A DNA stretch of 64,000 nt, from NCBI RefSeq assembly GCF_013376005.1, contig NZ_JABMJK010000009.1, forward strand, positions 62,001 to 126,000. The letters are read 5' to 3'. Of the stretch, positions 47,492 to 56,182 are shown piece by piece. The position numbers were made by a program, and so were the translations under genes. This DNA is from Duganella sp. SG902 (GTDB lineage: Bacteria; Pseudomonadota; Gammaproteobacteria; Burkholderiales; Burkholderiaceae_D). The notes below the pieces were generated by a model that saw nothing but the letters and a program-made list of their open reading frames with translations, was not told the origin of the DNA and searched no databases. Position 1 is the stretch's first letter. Each line of letters opens with the position of its first letter.

Positions 47492-48205
47492 ATGCGTATT
47501 TTACTTGCCGAAGACGATAGCGTCCTGGCCGACGGGCTGACCCGCTCCCTGCGCCAGTCCGGCTATGCCATCGACTGCGTAAGAAACGGGCAGGAGGCCG
47601 ATACCGCCCTCTCGACCCAGGAATTCGACCTGCTGATCCTCGACCTCGGCCTGCCCAAGCTGTCCGGACTGGAAGTGCTGCGCCGCCTGCGCGCGCGCGG
47701 CTCGCTGCTGCCGGTGCTGATCCTGACCGCCGCCGATTCGATCGAGCAGCGCGTCAACGGCCTCGACCTCGGCGCCGACGATTACATGGCCAAGCCCTTC
47801 GCCCTGTCCGAGCTGGAGGCGCGCGTGCGCGCCCTGACCCGGCGCGGCGCCGGCGGCGGCGCCACCGTCATCAAGCATGGCCCGCTGAGCTACGACCAGG
47901 TCGGCCGCAGCGCCTACATCAACGAGCAGATGCTGGACTTGTCGGCGCGCGAGCTGGGCCTGCTGGAAATCCTGCTGGCGCGCACCGGCCGCCTGGTGTC
48001 CAAGGAGCAGCTGGTCGACCACCTGTGCGAATGGGGCGAGGAGGTCAGCAACAACGCCATCGAGGTGTATGTGCACCGGCTGCGCAAGAAGATCGAGGTG
48101 GGCGGCGTGCGCATCGCCACCGTGCGCGGCCTCGGCTACTGCCTGGAGAAATTCAATGAGGCCGCCGCGCGCGCCAGTGCCGAGGCCGGGGACAGCCACA
48201 AGTGA
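47492..48205 (+). CDS. OmpR/QseB-type response regulator
   Basis: DNA-binding regulator of 237 residues. Receiver domain with acidic pair EDD (7-9), phosphoacceptor D51 in LILDLGLP and K near 101; winged-helix output from about 130. Its TGA overlaps the kinase GTG (GTGA). Likely activates the downstream symporter genes. Confidence 0.94.
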   Translation: MRILLAEDDSVLADGLTRSLRQSGYAIDCVRNGQEADTALSTQEFDLLILDLGLPKLSGLEVLRRLRARGSLLPVLILTAADSIEQRVNGLDLGADDYMAKPFALSELEARVRALTRRGAGGGATVIKHGPLSYDQVGRSAYINEQMLDLSARELGLLEILLARTGRLVSKEQLVDHLCEWGEEVSNNAIEVYVHRLRKKIEVGGVRIATVRGLGYCLEKFNEAAARASAEAGDSHK

Positions 48206-49722
48206 ACCCCGCGCAGGAAGCCGCCGAGCTCGAGTACCAACCGCCGCCGCCCGAGGCGGACGAAGATATCCAACACTCCCTGTTCGGTGAAATCCTGGAC
48301 TGGATGCTGGCGCCGCTGCTGCTGCTGTGGCCGATGAGCATCGCCATCACCTACCTGGTCGCCAAGTCGATCGCCAACCAGCCGTTCGACCACGCGCTGG
48401 AGGACAGCGTGACCGTGCTGGCGCAGCAGGTGCGCTCGGTGGACGGCAAGATCATCAAGAGCCTGTCCGGTTCGGCGCGCGACATCCTGCGCGCCGACGA
48501 CATCGACAATGTCTACTTCCAGATCCAGGGCCCGCGCGGCGAGCACATCGACGGCGACCGCGACATGCCGCAACCGGTGCTGGACGACGAGGACAAGAGC
48601 AGCGCCGGCGGCGTGCGCTTCCGCAACGACACCATGCACGGCACGCCGGTGCGCATCGCCTTCGCCTACGTGCAGCTGGAGCGCCACGACGGCCACGCGC
48701 CGCAGCTGGCGCTGGTGCAGGTGGCGGAAACCCTGGAAAAGCGCGCCCAGCTGGCCAACGCCATCATCAAGGGCGTGATCCTGCCGCAGTTCATCGTGCT
48801 GCCGGTGGTGCTGGCCCTGGTGTGGTTCGCGCTGGCGCGCGGGCTGTCGCCGCTGGCGCAGCTGCAGGAACGCATCCGCGCGCGCAGCCCGGAGGACCTG
48901 AGCCCGATCGCCTCCAACCAGGTGCCGGAGGAAATCACGCCGCTGGTGCGCTCGCTCAACGAGATGCTGTCGCGGCTGTCGCAGACCATCGACATGCAGA
49001 AGCGCTTCATCGCCGACGCCGCGCACCAGATGCGCACCCCGCTGGCCGGCATGCGCATGCAGTCCGAGCTGGCGCTGCGCCAGACCGACAAGCAGGAAAT
49101 CCATCGCTCGCTGGAACAGCTGGCCAAGAGTTCGGAGGCGGCCACACGCCTGGTCAACCAGTTGCTGGCCCTGGCGCGCGCCGAGAACCAGCAGCCGTCC
49201 GGCAGCGCCATGCAGCCGCTGGACCTGGGCGAGCTGGCGCGCAACGTGGTGCAGGACTGGGTGCAGGCCTCGTTCTCGCACCGCATCGACCTGGGGTTCG
49301 AGGCGCCGCGCGAGCCGCTGACCATCACCGGCAATCCCACCATGTTGCGCGAATTGCTGTCCAACCTGATCGACAACGCGCTGCGCTACACGCCGGCCGG
49401 CGGCAGCGTCACCGTGCGCGTGCGCTGCGACGAGCTGGAGCACGCCTACCTGGAGGTGGAGGACACCGGCCCCGGCATCGCGCCGGCCGAGCGCGAGCGC
49501 GTGTTCGAGCGTTTCTACCGCATCCTCGGCAATACCGCCGAGGGCAGCGGCCTGGGCCTGGCCATCGTGCGCGAGATCGCGCAGCAGCACGGCGCCGAGG
49601 TCGACATCTACAGCAACCCGCGCGCCACCCAGCCCAAGCTGCCGGGCGCGCTGTTCCGCCTGACCTTCCCGCTGCCGCCGGCGCCGCCGGAGCCGGAGGA
49701 GGAGGCACCGCACTATGGATAA
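48202..49722 (+). CDS. TctE/QseC-like sensor histidine kinase
   Basis: 506 residues. First membrane helix about 36-55, a periplasmic 2CSK-type sensor region, second helix about 190-212, HAMP, H-box with H275 (ADAAHQMRTP), and ATPase motifs NLIDNALRYTP and GSGLGLAIV. The GTG start overlaps the regulator stop. It probably senses a carboxylate and phosphorylates the adjacent regulator. Confidence 0.94.
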   Translation: MNPAQEAAELEYQPPPPEADEDIQHSLFGEILDWMLAPLLLLWPMSIAITYLVAKSIANQPFDHALEDSVTVLAQQVRSVDGKIIKSLSGSARDILRADDIDNVYFQIQGPRGEHIDGDRDMPQPVLDDEDKSSAGGVRFRNDTMHGTPVRIAFAYVQLERHDGHAPQLALVQVAETLEKRAQLANAIIKGVILPQFIVLPVVLALVWFALARGLSPLAQLQERIRARSPEDLSPIASNQVPEEITPLVRSLNEMLSRLSQTIDMQKRFIADAAHQMRTPLAGMRMQSELALRQTDKQEIHRSLEQLAKSSEAATRLVNQLLALARAENQQPSGSAMQPLDLGELARNVVQDWVQASFSHRIDLGFEAPREPLTITGNPTMLRELLSNLIDNALRYTPAGGSVTVRVRCDELEHAYLEVEDTGPGIAPAERERVFERFYRILGNTAEGSGLGLAIVREIAQQHGAEVDIYSNPRATQPKLPGALFRLTFPLPPAPPEPEEEAPHYG

Positions 49723-50011
49723 ACCCAACCAGCCCGCCAGCGCCGGCACGCCCGGCGACATGCCACGCCAGCCGCGCCTGTCGCGCGCCGCGCACTGGCG
49801 GCGCGCGCGGCGCCTGACCGCGCTGCTGTTGTCGCTGTGGCTGCTCACCGGCTTTTGCGCCGCCTTCTTCGCGCGCGAGCTGGCCGGCCTGAGCGTGTTC
49901 GGCTGGCCGCTGTCGTTCTACCTGGCGGCGCAGGGCGCCTCGCTGGTCTACCTGGCCATCCTCGGCTGCTACGCCTGGCGCATGCGCAAGCTCGACAAGG
50001 ACGCCGCGTGA
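49715..50011 (+). CDS. DUF4212 small membrane subunit of a sodium/solute symporter
   Basis: 98 residues with two membrane helices (about 33-52 and 66-86). DUF4212 proteins are regularly encoded just before SSS-family symporters. It overlaps the kinase gene by 8 bp and the symporter by GTGA. Confidence 0.88.
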   Translation: MDKPNQPASAGTPGDMPRQPRLSRAAHWRRARRLTALLLSLWLLTGFCAAFFARELAGLSVFGWPLSFYLAAQGASLVYLAILGCYAWRMRKLDKDAA

Positions 50012-52065
50012 AGCCGGCCCGCACCTACTTCCAGCGCCTGCGCTATTACTACAGCCTGTTCACGGCCGGCTTTGGCGGCTTCCTGATCGCGCTGGCCGCG
50101 CTGGAACAGGAGGGCATGCCGCGGGTGTGGATCGGCTACCTGTTCATGTTCGCCACCATCGTGCTGTACGCCCTGATCGGCGTCATCAGCCGCACCTCCA
50201 ACGTGCTGGAATACTACGTGGCCGGACGGCGCGTGCCGGCCATGTTCAACGGCATGGCCACCGCCGCCGACTGGATCTCGGCCGCCAGCTTCATCAGCCT
50301 GGCCGGCGGGCTGTATCTGCACGGCTTCGACGGCCTGGCCTACATCATGGGCTGGACCGGCGGCTACTGCCTGGTGGCGCTGCTGATCGCGCCCTACCTG
50401 CGCAAGTTCGCCCAGTACACCATCCCCGACTTCCTGGCCGAGCGCTACGGCGGCGCCGAGCAGGCCGGGCACGGCGGCCGCGCGGTGCGCATCCTGGCCG
50501 TGATCGCCACCATCATGGTCTCGTTCACCTACGTGGTGGCGCAGATCTACGCGGTGGGCCTGATCGCCTCGCGCTTCACCGGCGTCGATTTCTCGGTCGG
50601 CATCTTCCTCGGCCTGGCCAGCATCCTGGTGTGCTCCTTCCTGGGCGGCATGCGCGCCATCACCTGGACCCAGGTGGCGCAGTACATCATCATCCTGGTG
50701 GCCTTCCTGATCCCGGCCATGTGGCTGTCGGCCAAGCATTCCGACAATCCGATCCCGCAGGTGGCCTACGGCAAGCTGCTGCCCAAGCTGAGCGCGCGCG
50801 AGCACGTGCTGCAGGAGGATCCGAAGGAGGCCGAGGTGCGCGCCATCTACCGCCAGCGCGCCGCCGACTACGAGGCCCGCCTCAGGTCGCTGCCATCGTC
50901 GTGGGAGGCCGGCCGCATCGAGGTCCAGCGCAAGCTCGACAGCGTGAAGGCGCGCAACGCCTCGCTGCTGGAGATCCGCGGCGCCGAGCGCGAGCTGGTG
51001 GCCTATCCGAAGAACGCCGAGGAGGCCGAACGCATGTGGGCCGAGGCGCGCGAGCAGAACCTGCTGCACGCCGAGCCCATCACCCCGCACGCCACGCCCT
51101 ACCCCGGCGACCCGGCCAGCTCCGACATCAAGCGCAACAACTTCCTGGCGCTGGTGTTCTGCCTGATGCTGGGCACGGCCGCGCTGCCGCACATCCTGAT
51201 GCGCTCCTACACCACGCCGTCGGTGCACGAGACGCGGGTGTCGGTGTTCTGGACCCTGTTCTTCATCCTGCTGATCTACCTGACCATCCCGGCGCTGGCG
51301 GTGCTGGTCAAGTACGACATCTACAGCTCGCTGGTCGGCATCGACTACGCCCACCTGCCCAACTGGGTGTCGTACTGGACCAACGTCGACAAGCTCAATC
51401 CGCTGTTCAGCATCAACGACGTCAACCGCGACGGCGTGGTGCAGCTGGCCGAGATCAGCATCGACGCCGACGTGCTGGTGCTGGCCACGCCCGAGATCGC
51501 CGGCCTGCCCTACGTGATTTCCGGGCTGGTGGCGGCCGGCGGGCTGGCGGCCGCGCTGTCCACCGCCGACGGCCTGCTGCTGGCCATCTCCAACGCGCTG
51601 TCGCACGACGTCTACTACAAGCTGGTCGACCGCGGCGCCTCGACCCAGAAGCGCGTGACCATCTCCAAGCTGCTGTTGCTGGCGGTGGCCTTCATCGCCG
51701 CCTACGCCGCCTCGACCAAGCCGGGCGACATCCTGTCGCTGGTGGGCGCGGCCTTCTCGCTGGCCGGCTCGACGCTGTTCCCGGCGCTGGTGCTGGGCGT
51801 GTTCTGGAAGCGCGCCAACCACCAGGGCGCGATCGCCGGCATGACGGTCGGCTTTTTAGTATGCATTTACTACATGCTGCACACCAACCCGGTGCTGGGC
51901 GGCAGCGCGGCCCACCAGTGGTTCCACATCGCCCCCATCTCGGCCGGCATCTTTGGCGTGCCGGCGGGCTTGCTGACGATTATCGGCGTCAGTTTGCTGA
52001 CGCGCGCGCCGGGGCCGCAAAGCGCCGCGCTGGTCGATTACATCCGCGCGCCGGAGCAACAATAG
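50008..52065 (+). CDS. SSS-family solute:cation symporter (acetate-type, VC_2705 subfamily)
   Basis: 685 residues from the GTG at 50008. Multiple hydrophobic helices with SSS patterns (NGMATAADWISAASFIS, GLAAALSTADGLLLAISNAL). It carries two unusual inserts: a charged helical segment at about 265-350, which may form a coiled coil, and an EF-hand-like DVNRDGVVQLAE loop at 471-482. Substrate is probably acetate or another short carboxylate (inference). It is the last gene of the regulator-kinase-DUF4212-symporter operon. Confidence 0.92.
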   Translation: MKPARTYFQRLRYYYSLFTAGFGGFLIALAALEQEGMPRVWIGYLFMFATIVLYALIGVISRTSNVLEYYVAGRRVPAMFNGMATAADWISAASFISLAGGLYLHGFDGLAYIMGWTGGYCLVALLIAPYLRKFAQYTIPDFLAERYGGAEQAGHGGRAVRILAVIATIMVSFTYVVAQIYAVGLIASRFTGVDFSVGIFLGLASILVCSFLGGMRAITWTQVAQYIIILVAFLIPAMWLSAKHSDNPIPQVAYGKLLPKLSAREHVLQEDPKEAEVRAIYRQRAADYEARLRSLPSSWEAGRIEVQRKLDSVKARNASLLEIRGAERELVAYPKNAEEAERMWAEAREQNLLHAEPITPHATPYPGDPASSDIKRNNFLALVFCLMLGTAALPHILMRSYTTPSVHETRVSVFWTLFFILLIYLTIPALAVLVKYDIYSSLVGIDYAHLPNWVSYWTNVDKLNPLFSINDVNRDGVVQLAEISIDADVLVLATPEIAGLPYVISGLVAAGGLAAALSTADGLLLAISNALSHDVYYKLVDRGASTQKRVTISKLLLLAVAFIAAYAASTKPGDILSLVGAAFSLAGSTLFPALVLGVFWKRANHQGAIAGMTVGFLVCIYYMLHTNPVLGGSAAHQWFHIAPISAGIFGVPAGLLTIIGVSLLTRAPGPQSAALVDYIRAPEQQ

Positions 52066-52148
52066 AATACAAAGCCATACAAACCCAAGTGGCGGATTTG
52101 ATAACTTGGTGCTATTGTGCTTGAGTTACCAATTTCATAAGCAAGGCC

Positions 52149-54164
52149 ATGCGTTTCCCTTCCTTCCTGCGCGCCGCCGCCCTGGCCGGCGCCATCCTGT
52201 GCGGCCATGCGCCGGCCGCCGAACCGGCCAAGCCGCCGCCCGCGCTGGCCGACTTCTTCAACAACCCCGACTTCAGCGACGCCGAACTCTCGCCCAGCGG
52301 CAAATACCTGGCCGTGCGCGTGGGCGGCAAGAACAAGCGCGACATGCTGGGCGTGGTGGAGCTGGCCAGCAACGCGGTCAAGGTGGTCGGCAATTTCTCC
52401 GACGCCGACATCGGCAACTTCGCCTGGGTGAACGACAACCGGCTGGTGTTCACCGCCACCGACCGCGACCTGGCGCAGGGCGACATGCGCTACGCGCCGG
52501 GCCTGTACGCTATCAACCGCGACGGCAGCGGCTTCCGCCAGCTGGCCATGCGCAACGGCAAGCCCTTCATCACCAACGGCAGCAGCAGCACCAGCCGCGA
52601 GCTGCTGCCCTGGCACACCTACCTGCTGGACGACGACGGCGCCCAGGACTCGGACTACATCTACGTGCAGGACCGCGACATCAGCTACCCCGGCCAGCTC
52701 AACCACGTCGACCTGCTGCGCCTGAACACCGTGACCGGGCGCACCGCCGCCACCGTCAAGCGCCCCGGCGACAGCCACTACTGGCTGCTCGACTACCAGG
52801 GCGAGCCGCGCCTGACCATCACGGTCGACAAGGGCACCAGCAGCATGTACTACCTCGACCCGGCCACCAAGGAGTGGCGCAAGCTGGGCGAATACGACAG
52901 CTACACCGGCAAGGGTGGACGGTTCCGCCCGCTGGCCTTCGGCCCCGACGGCACGCTGTACGTGACCTCGAACAACAAGGGCAACTTCTCGGCGGTCTAC
53001 ACCTACGACCTGGCCACCGGCAAGCTGGGCGACAAGCCGCTGGTCAAGCTGGATGGCTACGACTTTCGCGGCCGCCTCATCATGAACAAGGACAAGCTGG
53101 TCGGCGTGCGCCACCTGACCGACGCCTGGAGCACCACCTGGCTCGACCCGGCCATGAAGGCGATGCAGGACAAGATAGACGCCATGCTGCCCAACACCAT
53201 GAACCTGCTGACCCTGCCCAAGCGGCCGGAGTCGCCCTGGGTGCTGGTGACCGCCTACGCCGACATCTGGCCGCGGCGCGTGATGCTGTACAACAGCGAG
53301 ACCGGGAAGCTGACGCTGGTCGGCTCCGCCCACCCGGCCATCGATCCCAGCCAGATGGCGCGCCAGACCCTGGTCCACTACCAGGCGCGCGACGGCCTGG
53401 ACATCCCGGCCTGGCTGACCGTGCCGCAGGGCGGGCGCAAGAACCTGCCGATGGTGGTGCTGGTGCATGGCGGCCCGTTCGTGCGCGGCGACAGCTGGGA
53501 ATGGTCGGCGGACGCGCAATTCCTGGCCTCGCGCGGCTACGTGGTGCTGCAGCCGGAGTATCGCGGCAGCACCGGCTTCGGCCTCAAGCACTTCGTCGCC
53601 GGCTGGAAGCAGTGGGGCCTCAAGATGCAGGACGACATCGCCGACGGCACGCGCTGGGCCATCGCCCAGGGCTACGCCGACCCCAAGCGCATCTGCATCG
53701 CCGGCGCCAGCTACGGCGGCTACGCCACGCTGATGGGCCTGATCAACGACCCCGACCTGTACCAGTGCGGCGTCGAATGGGCCGGCGTCACCGACATCAA
53801 CCTGATGTACGACGGCACCTGGAACTTCGCCTCCGACCTGCCGGACGGCTACAAGCAATACGGCATGCCGCAGCTGGTGGGCGACCAGGTCAAGGACGCC
53901 GAGCAATTGAAAGCCACCTCGCCGCTGCTGCAGGCGGCCCGCATCAAGCAACCGCTGCTGCTGGCCTACGGCACCGCCGACCTGCGCGTGCCGCTGCCGC
54001 ACGGCACCAAGTTCTACAAGGCGGTCAAGCAGACCAATCCCAACGTCGAGTGGATCGAGTACGAGGAGGAGGGCCATGGCTGGAAGCTGCCGAAGAACCG
54101 CATCGACTTCTGGGGCCGGGTGGAGAAATTCCTCGATAAAAACATCGGAGCCGGCGCGCAATGA
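52149..54164 (+). CDS. S9 family peptidase, tandem copy 1
   Basis: Exported serine peptidase of 671 residues with signal peptide MRFPSFLRAAALAGAILCGHAPAA. Propeller N-terminal half with LSPSGKYLAVR, then the hydrolase domain: VLVHGGPFVRGD, nucleophile in GASYGGYATLMG, Asp in YGTADLRVP and His in EEGHGWKLPKNRIDFW. The stop overlaps the next gene (ATGA). The hydrolase domain is nearly identical in motif to copies 2 and 3. Confidence 0.94.
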   Translation: MRFPSFLRAAALAGAILCGHAPAAEPAKPPPALADFFNNPDFSDAELSPSGKYLAVRVGGKNKRDMLGVVELASNAVKVVGNFSDADIGNFAWVNDNRLVFTATDRDLAQGDMRYAPGLYAINRDGSGFRQLAMRNGKPFITNGSSSTSRELLPWHTYLLDDDGAQDSDYIYVQDRDISYPGQLNHVDLLRLNTVTGRTAATVKRPGDSHYWLLDYQGEPRLTITVDKGTSSMYYLDPATKEWRKLGEYDSYTGKGGRFRPLAFGPDGTLYVTSNNKGNFSAVYTYDLATGKLGDKPLVKLDGYDFRGRLIMNKDKLVGVRHLTDAWSTTWLDPAMKAMQDKIDAMLPNTMNLLTLPKRPESPWVLVTAYADIWPRRVMLYNSETGKLTLVGSAHPAIDPSQMARQTLVHYQARDGLDIPAWLTVPQGGRKNLPMVVLVHGGPFVRGDSWEWSADAQFLASRGYVVLQPEYRGSTGFGLKHFVAGWKQWGLKMQDDIADGTRWAIAQGYADPKRICIAGASYGGYATLMGLINDPDLYQCGVEWAGVTDINLMYDGTWNFASDLPDGYKQYGMPQLVGDQVKDAEQLKATSPLLQAARIKQPLLLAYGTADLRVPLPHGTKFYKAVKQTNPNVEWIEYEEEGHGWKLPKNRIDFWGRVEKFLDKNIGAGAQ

Positions 54165-56182
54165 GATTCCCCCTCCCCCTGGCCGCCGGCCTGCTGCTGG
54201 CGGCCTGCCTGGCGCCGCTGGCGGCGCACGCCGCCGAGCCGCCGCCGGCCAGCGCCTTCTTTGAAAACAGCCGCTTCGGCAGCCCCAAGCTCTCGCCCAG
54301 CGGCCGCTACCTGGCCACCCGCGTCTCCATGCCCGGCCAGCGCGACCGCCTGTCGGTGATCAACCTGGCCGACATGAGCGTGAAGGTGGCCGCCACCTTT
54401 GGCGACGCCGACATCGCCTACTTCGAATGGGTCAACGACAACCGGCTGGTGTTCAACAGCACCGACCGCCGCGTCAGTTACAGCGACGACCGCCTGGCGC
54501 CCGGCCTGTTTGCCGTCAACCGCGACGGCAGTGGCTTCCGCCAGCTGACGCGCACCAGTTACCGCGAGGGCGACCAGGCCGACACCGGCAGCCTGCTGAA
54601 GGACCGCATGTTGGACTGGAATCACGTCCTGCTGGGCCAGCCGGGACGGCAGGACAGCGACGAGGTCTACATCATCCGCGATCAATACAACGCCAGCTAC
54701 ACCGAGATCACCAACCACGTGCTGCTGCGCCTGAACACGGTGACCGGCCGCACGGTTGCCGTCAACAGTCCGGGCCGCGCCAGCAACTGGCTGCTCGACC
54801 AGCAGGGCGAGCCGCGCCTGGCCATCAACGATCTCGGCAAGCGCCACGAAGTCTACCTGCGCGAAGGCGACACCTGGAACAAGCTGCTGGACAGCGAGGC
54901 TTACGGCAGCGCCAGCTTCCACCCGGTCGGCTTCGGTCCGGACGGCGCGCTGTACGTGGCGGCCCGCCGCAACAGCGACAAGACCGCGCTGTACCGCTAC
55001 GACGTGGCCAGGCAGCAGACCGCCGCCGAACCGCTGGTCGGCATGGACGATTACGACTTCCTGCCGGACATGGACGGCGCCGACGAGGACAGCCTGGTCG
55101 TGCGCGACAACAAGCTGATCGGGGTGCGCTACAGCGCCGACGTGCAGGGCGTGGCCTGGCTGGATGCCCGGTCCAAGGCCTTGCAGGAGAAGGTCGACCA
55201 GCTGCTGCCCGGCCTGGTCAACCTGATTACCCTGCCGCGCCGGCCGGAAGTGCCTTGGGTGCTGGTCACCAGCTACTCCGACGTGCAGCCGCTGGTCTAC
55301 CTGCTGTACAACACCGACAGCGGCAAGCTGGCCAAGATCGGCGGCAATCATGACGCCATCCGTCCCGAGCAGATGGGCCGGCAGGAACTGGTGCGCTACA
55401 AGGCGCGCGACGGCCTGAGCGTCCCGGCGCTGATCACCTACCCGCGCGGCGCGGCGAAGCAGAACCTGCCGCTGGTGGTGCTGGTGCACGGCGGCCCATA
55501 TGTGCACGGCAGCGACTGGGGTTGGAATCCCGACGCCCAGTTCCTGGCCTCGCGCGGCTACATGGTGATGGAGCCGGCCTACCGCGGCAGCACCGGCTAC
55601 GGCTGGCGCCATTTCCATAGCGGCTGGAAGCAATGGGGCCTGAAGATGCAGGACGACATCGCCGACGGCGCGCGCTGGGCCATCGCCCAAGGCCTCGCCG
55701 ACGGCAAGCGCGTGTGCATCGCCGGCGCCAGCTACGGCGGCTACGCCACGCTGATGGGGCTGGTGAACGACCCCGATCTGTACAAGTGCGGGGTCAACTG
55801 GGCCGGCGTCACCGACATCAAGCTGATGTACACCGGCGCGTGGAGCGCCACCTCCGACCTCAGCGACCGTTGGAAGGCGCTGGGCATGCCGTTGATGGTG
55901 GGCGACCTGCAGAAGGACGCCGCCCAGCTGGAAGCCACCTCGCCGCTGGCGCAGGCGTCCCGCATCAGGCAGCCCCTGCTGATGGCCTACGGCGGCGACG
56001 ACCACCGCGTGCCGCTGTACCACGGCGAGAAATTCCTGGCCGCCGTCAAGGCCGTCAATCCGAATGTGGAGTGGATCGTGTACGACAAGGAGGGCCACGG
56101 CTGGCGCCTGCCAGAGAACCGCATCGATTTCTGGACCCGCGTCGAGAAATTCCTCGGCAAGCAGATTGGAGCCGCACGTTGA
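54161..56182 (+). CDS. S9 family peptidase, tandem copy 2
   Basis: 673 residues with signal peptide ending near AAHAAE. Same domain order as copy 1; nucleophile in GASYGGYATLMG, Asp in YGGDDHRVP and His in KEGHGWRLPENRIDFW. GGAG lies ten bases before the ATG, which is shared with the stop of copy 1. Its own stop overlaps the start of copy 3 (TTGA). Confidence 0.94.
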   Translation: MRFPLPLAAGLLLAACLAPLAAHAAEPPPASAFFENSRFGSPKLSPSGRYLATRVSMPGQRDRLSVINLADMSVKVAATFGDADIAYFEWVNDNRLVFNSTDRRVSYSDDRLAPGLFAVNRDGSGFRQLTRTSYREGDQADTGSLLKDRMLDWNHVLLGQPGRQDSDEVYIIRDQYNASYTEITNHVLLRLNTVTGRTVAVNSPGRASNWLLDQQGEPRLAINDLGKRHEVYLREGDTWNKLLDSEAYGSASFHPVGFGPDGALYVAARRNSDKTALYRYDVARQQTAAEPLVGMDDYDFLPDMDGADEDSLVVRDNKLIGVRYSADVQGVAWLDARSKALQEKVDQLLPGLVNLITLPRRPEVPWVLVTSYSDVQPLVYLLYNTDSGKLAKIGGNHDAIRPEQMGRQELVRYKARDGLSVPALITYPRGAAKQNLPLVVLVHGGPYVHGSDWGWNPDAQFLASRGYMVMEPAYRGSTGYGWRHFHSGWKQWGLKMQDDIADGARWAIAQGLADGKRVCIAGASYGGYATLMGLVNDPDLYKCGVNWAGVTDIKLMYTGAWSATSDLSDRWKALGMPLMVGDLQKDAAQLEATSPLAQASRIRQPLLMAYGGDDHRVPLYHGEKFLAAVKAVNPNVEWIVYDKEGHGWRLPENRIDFWTRVEKFLGKQIGAAR

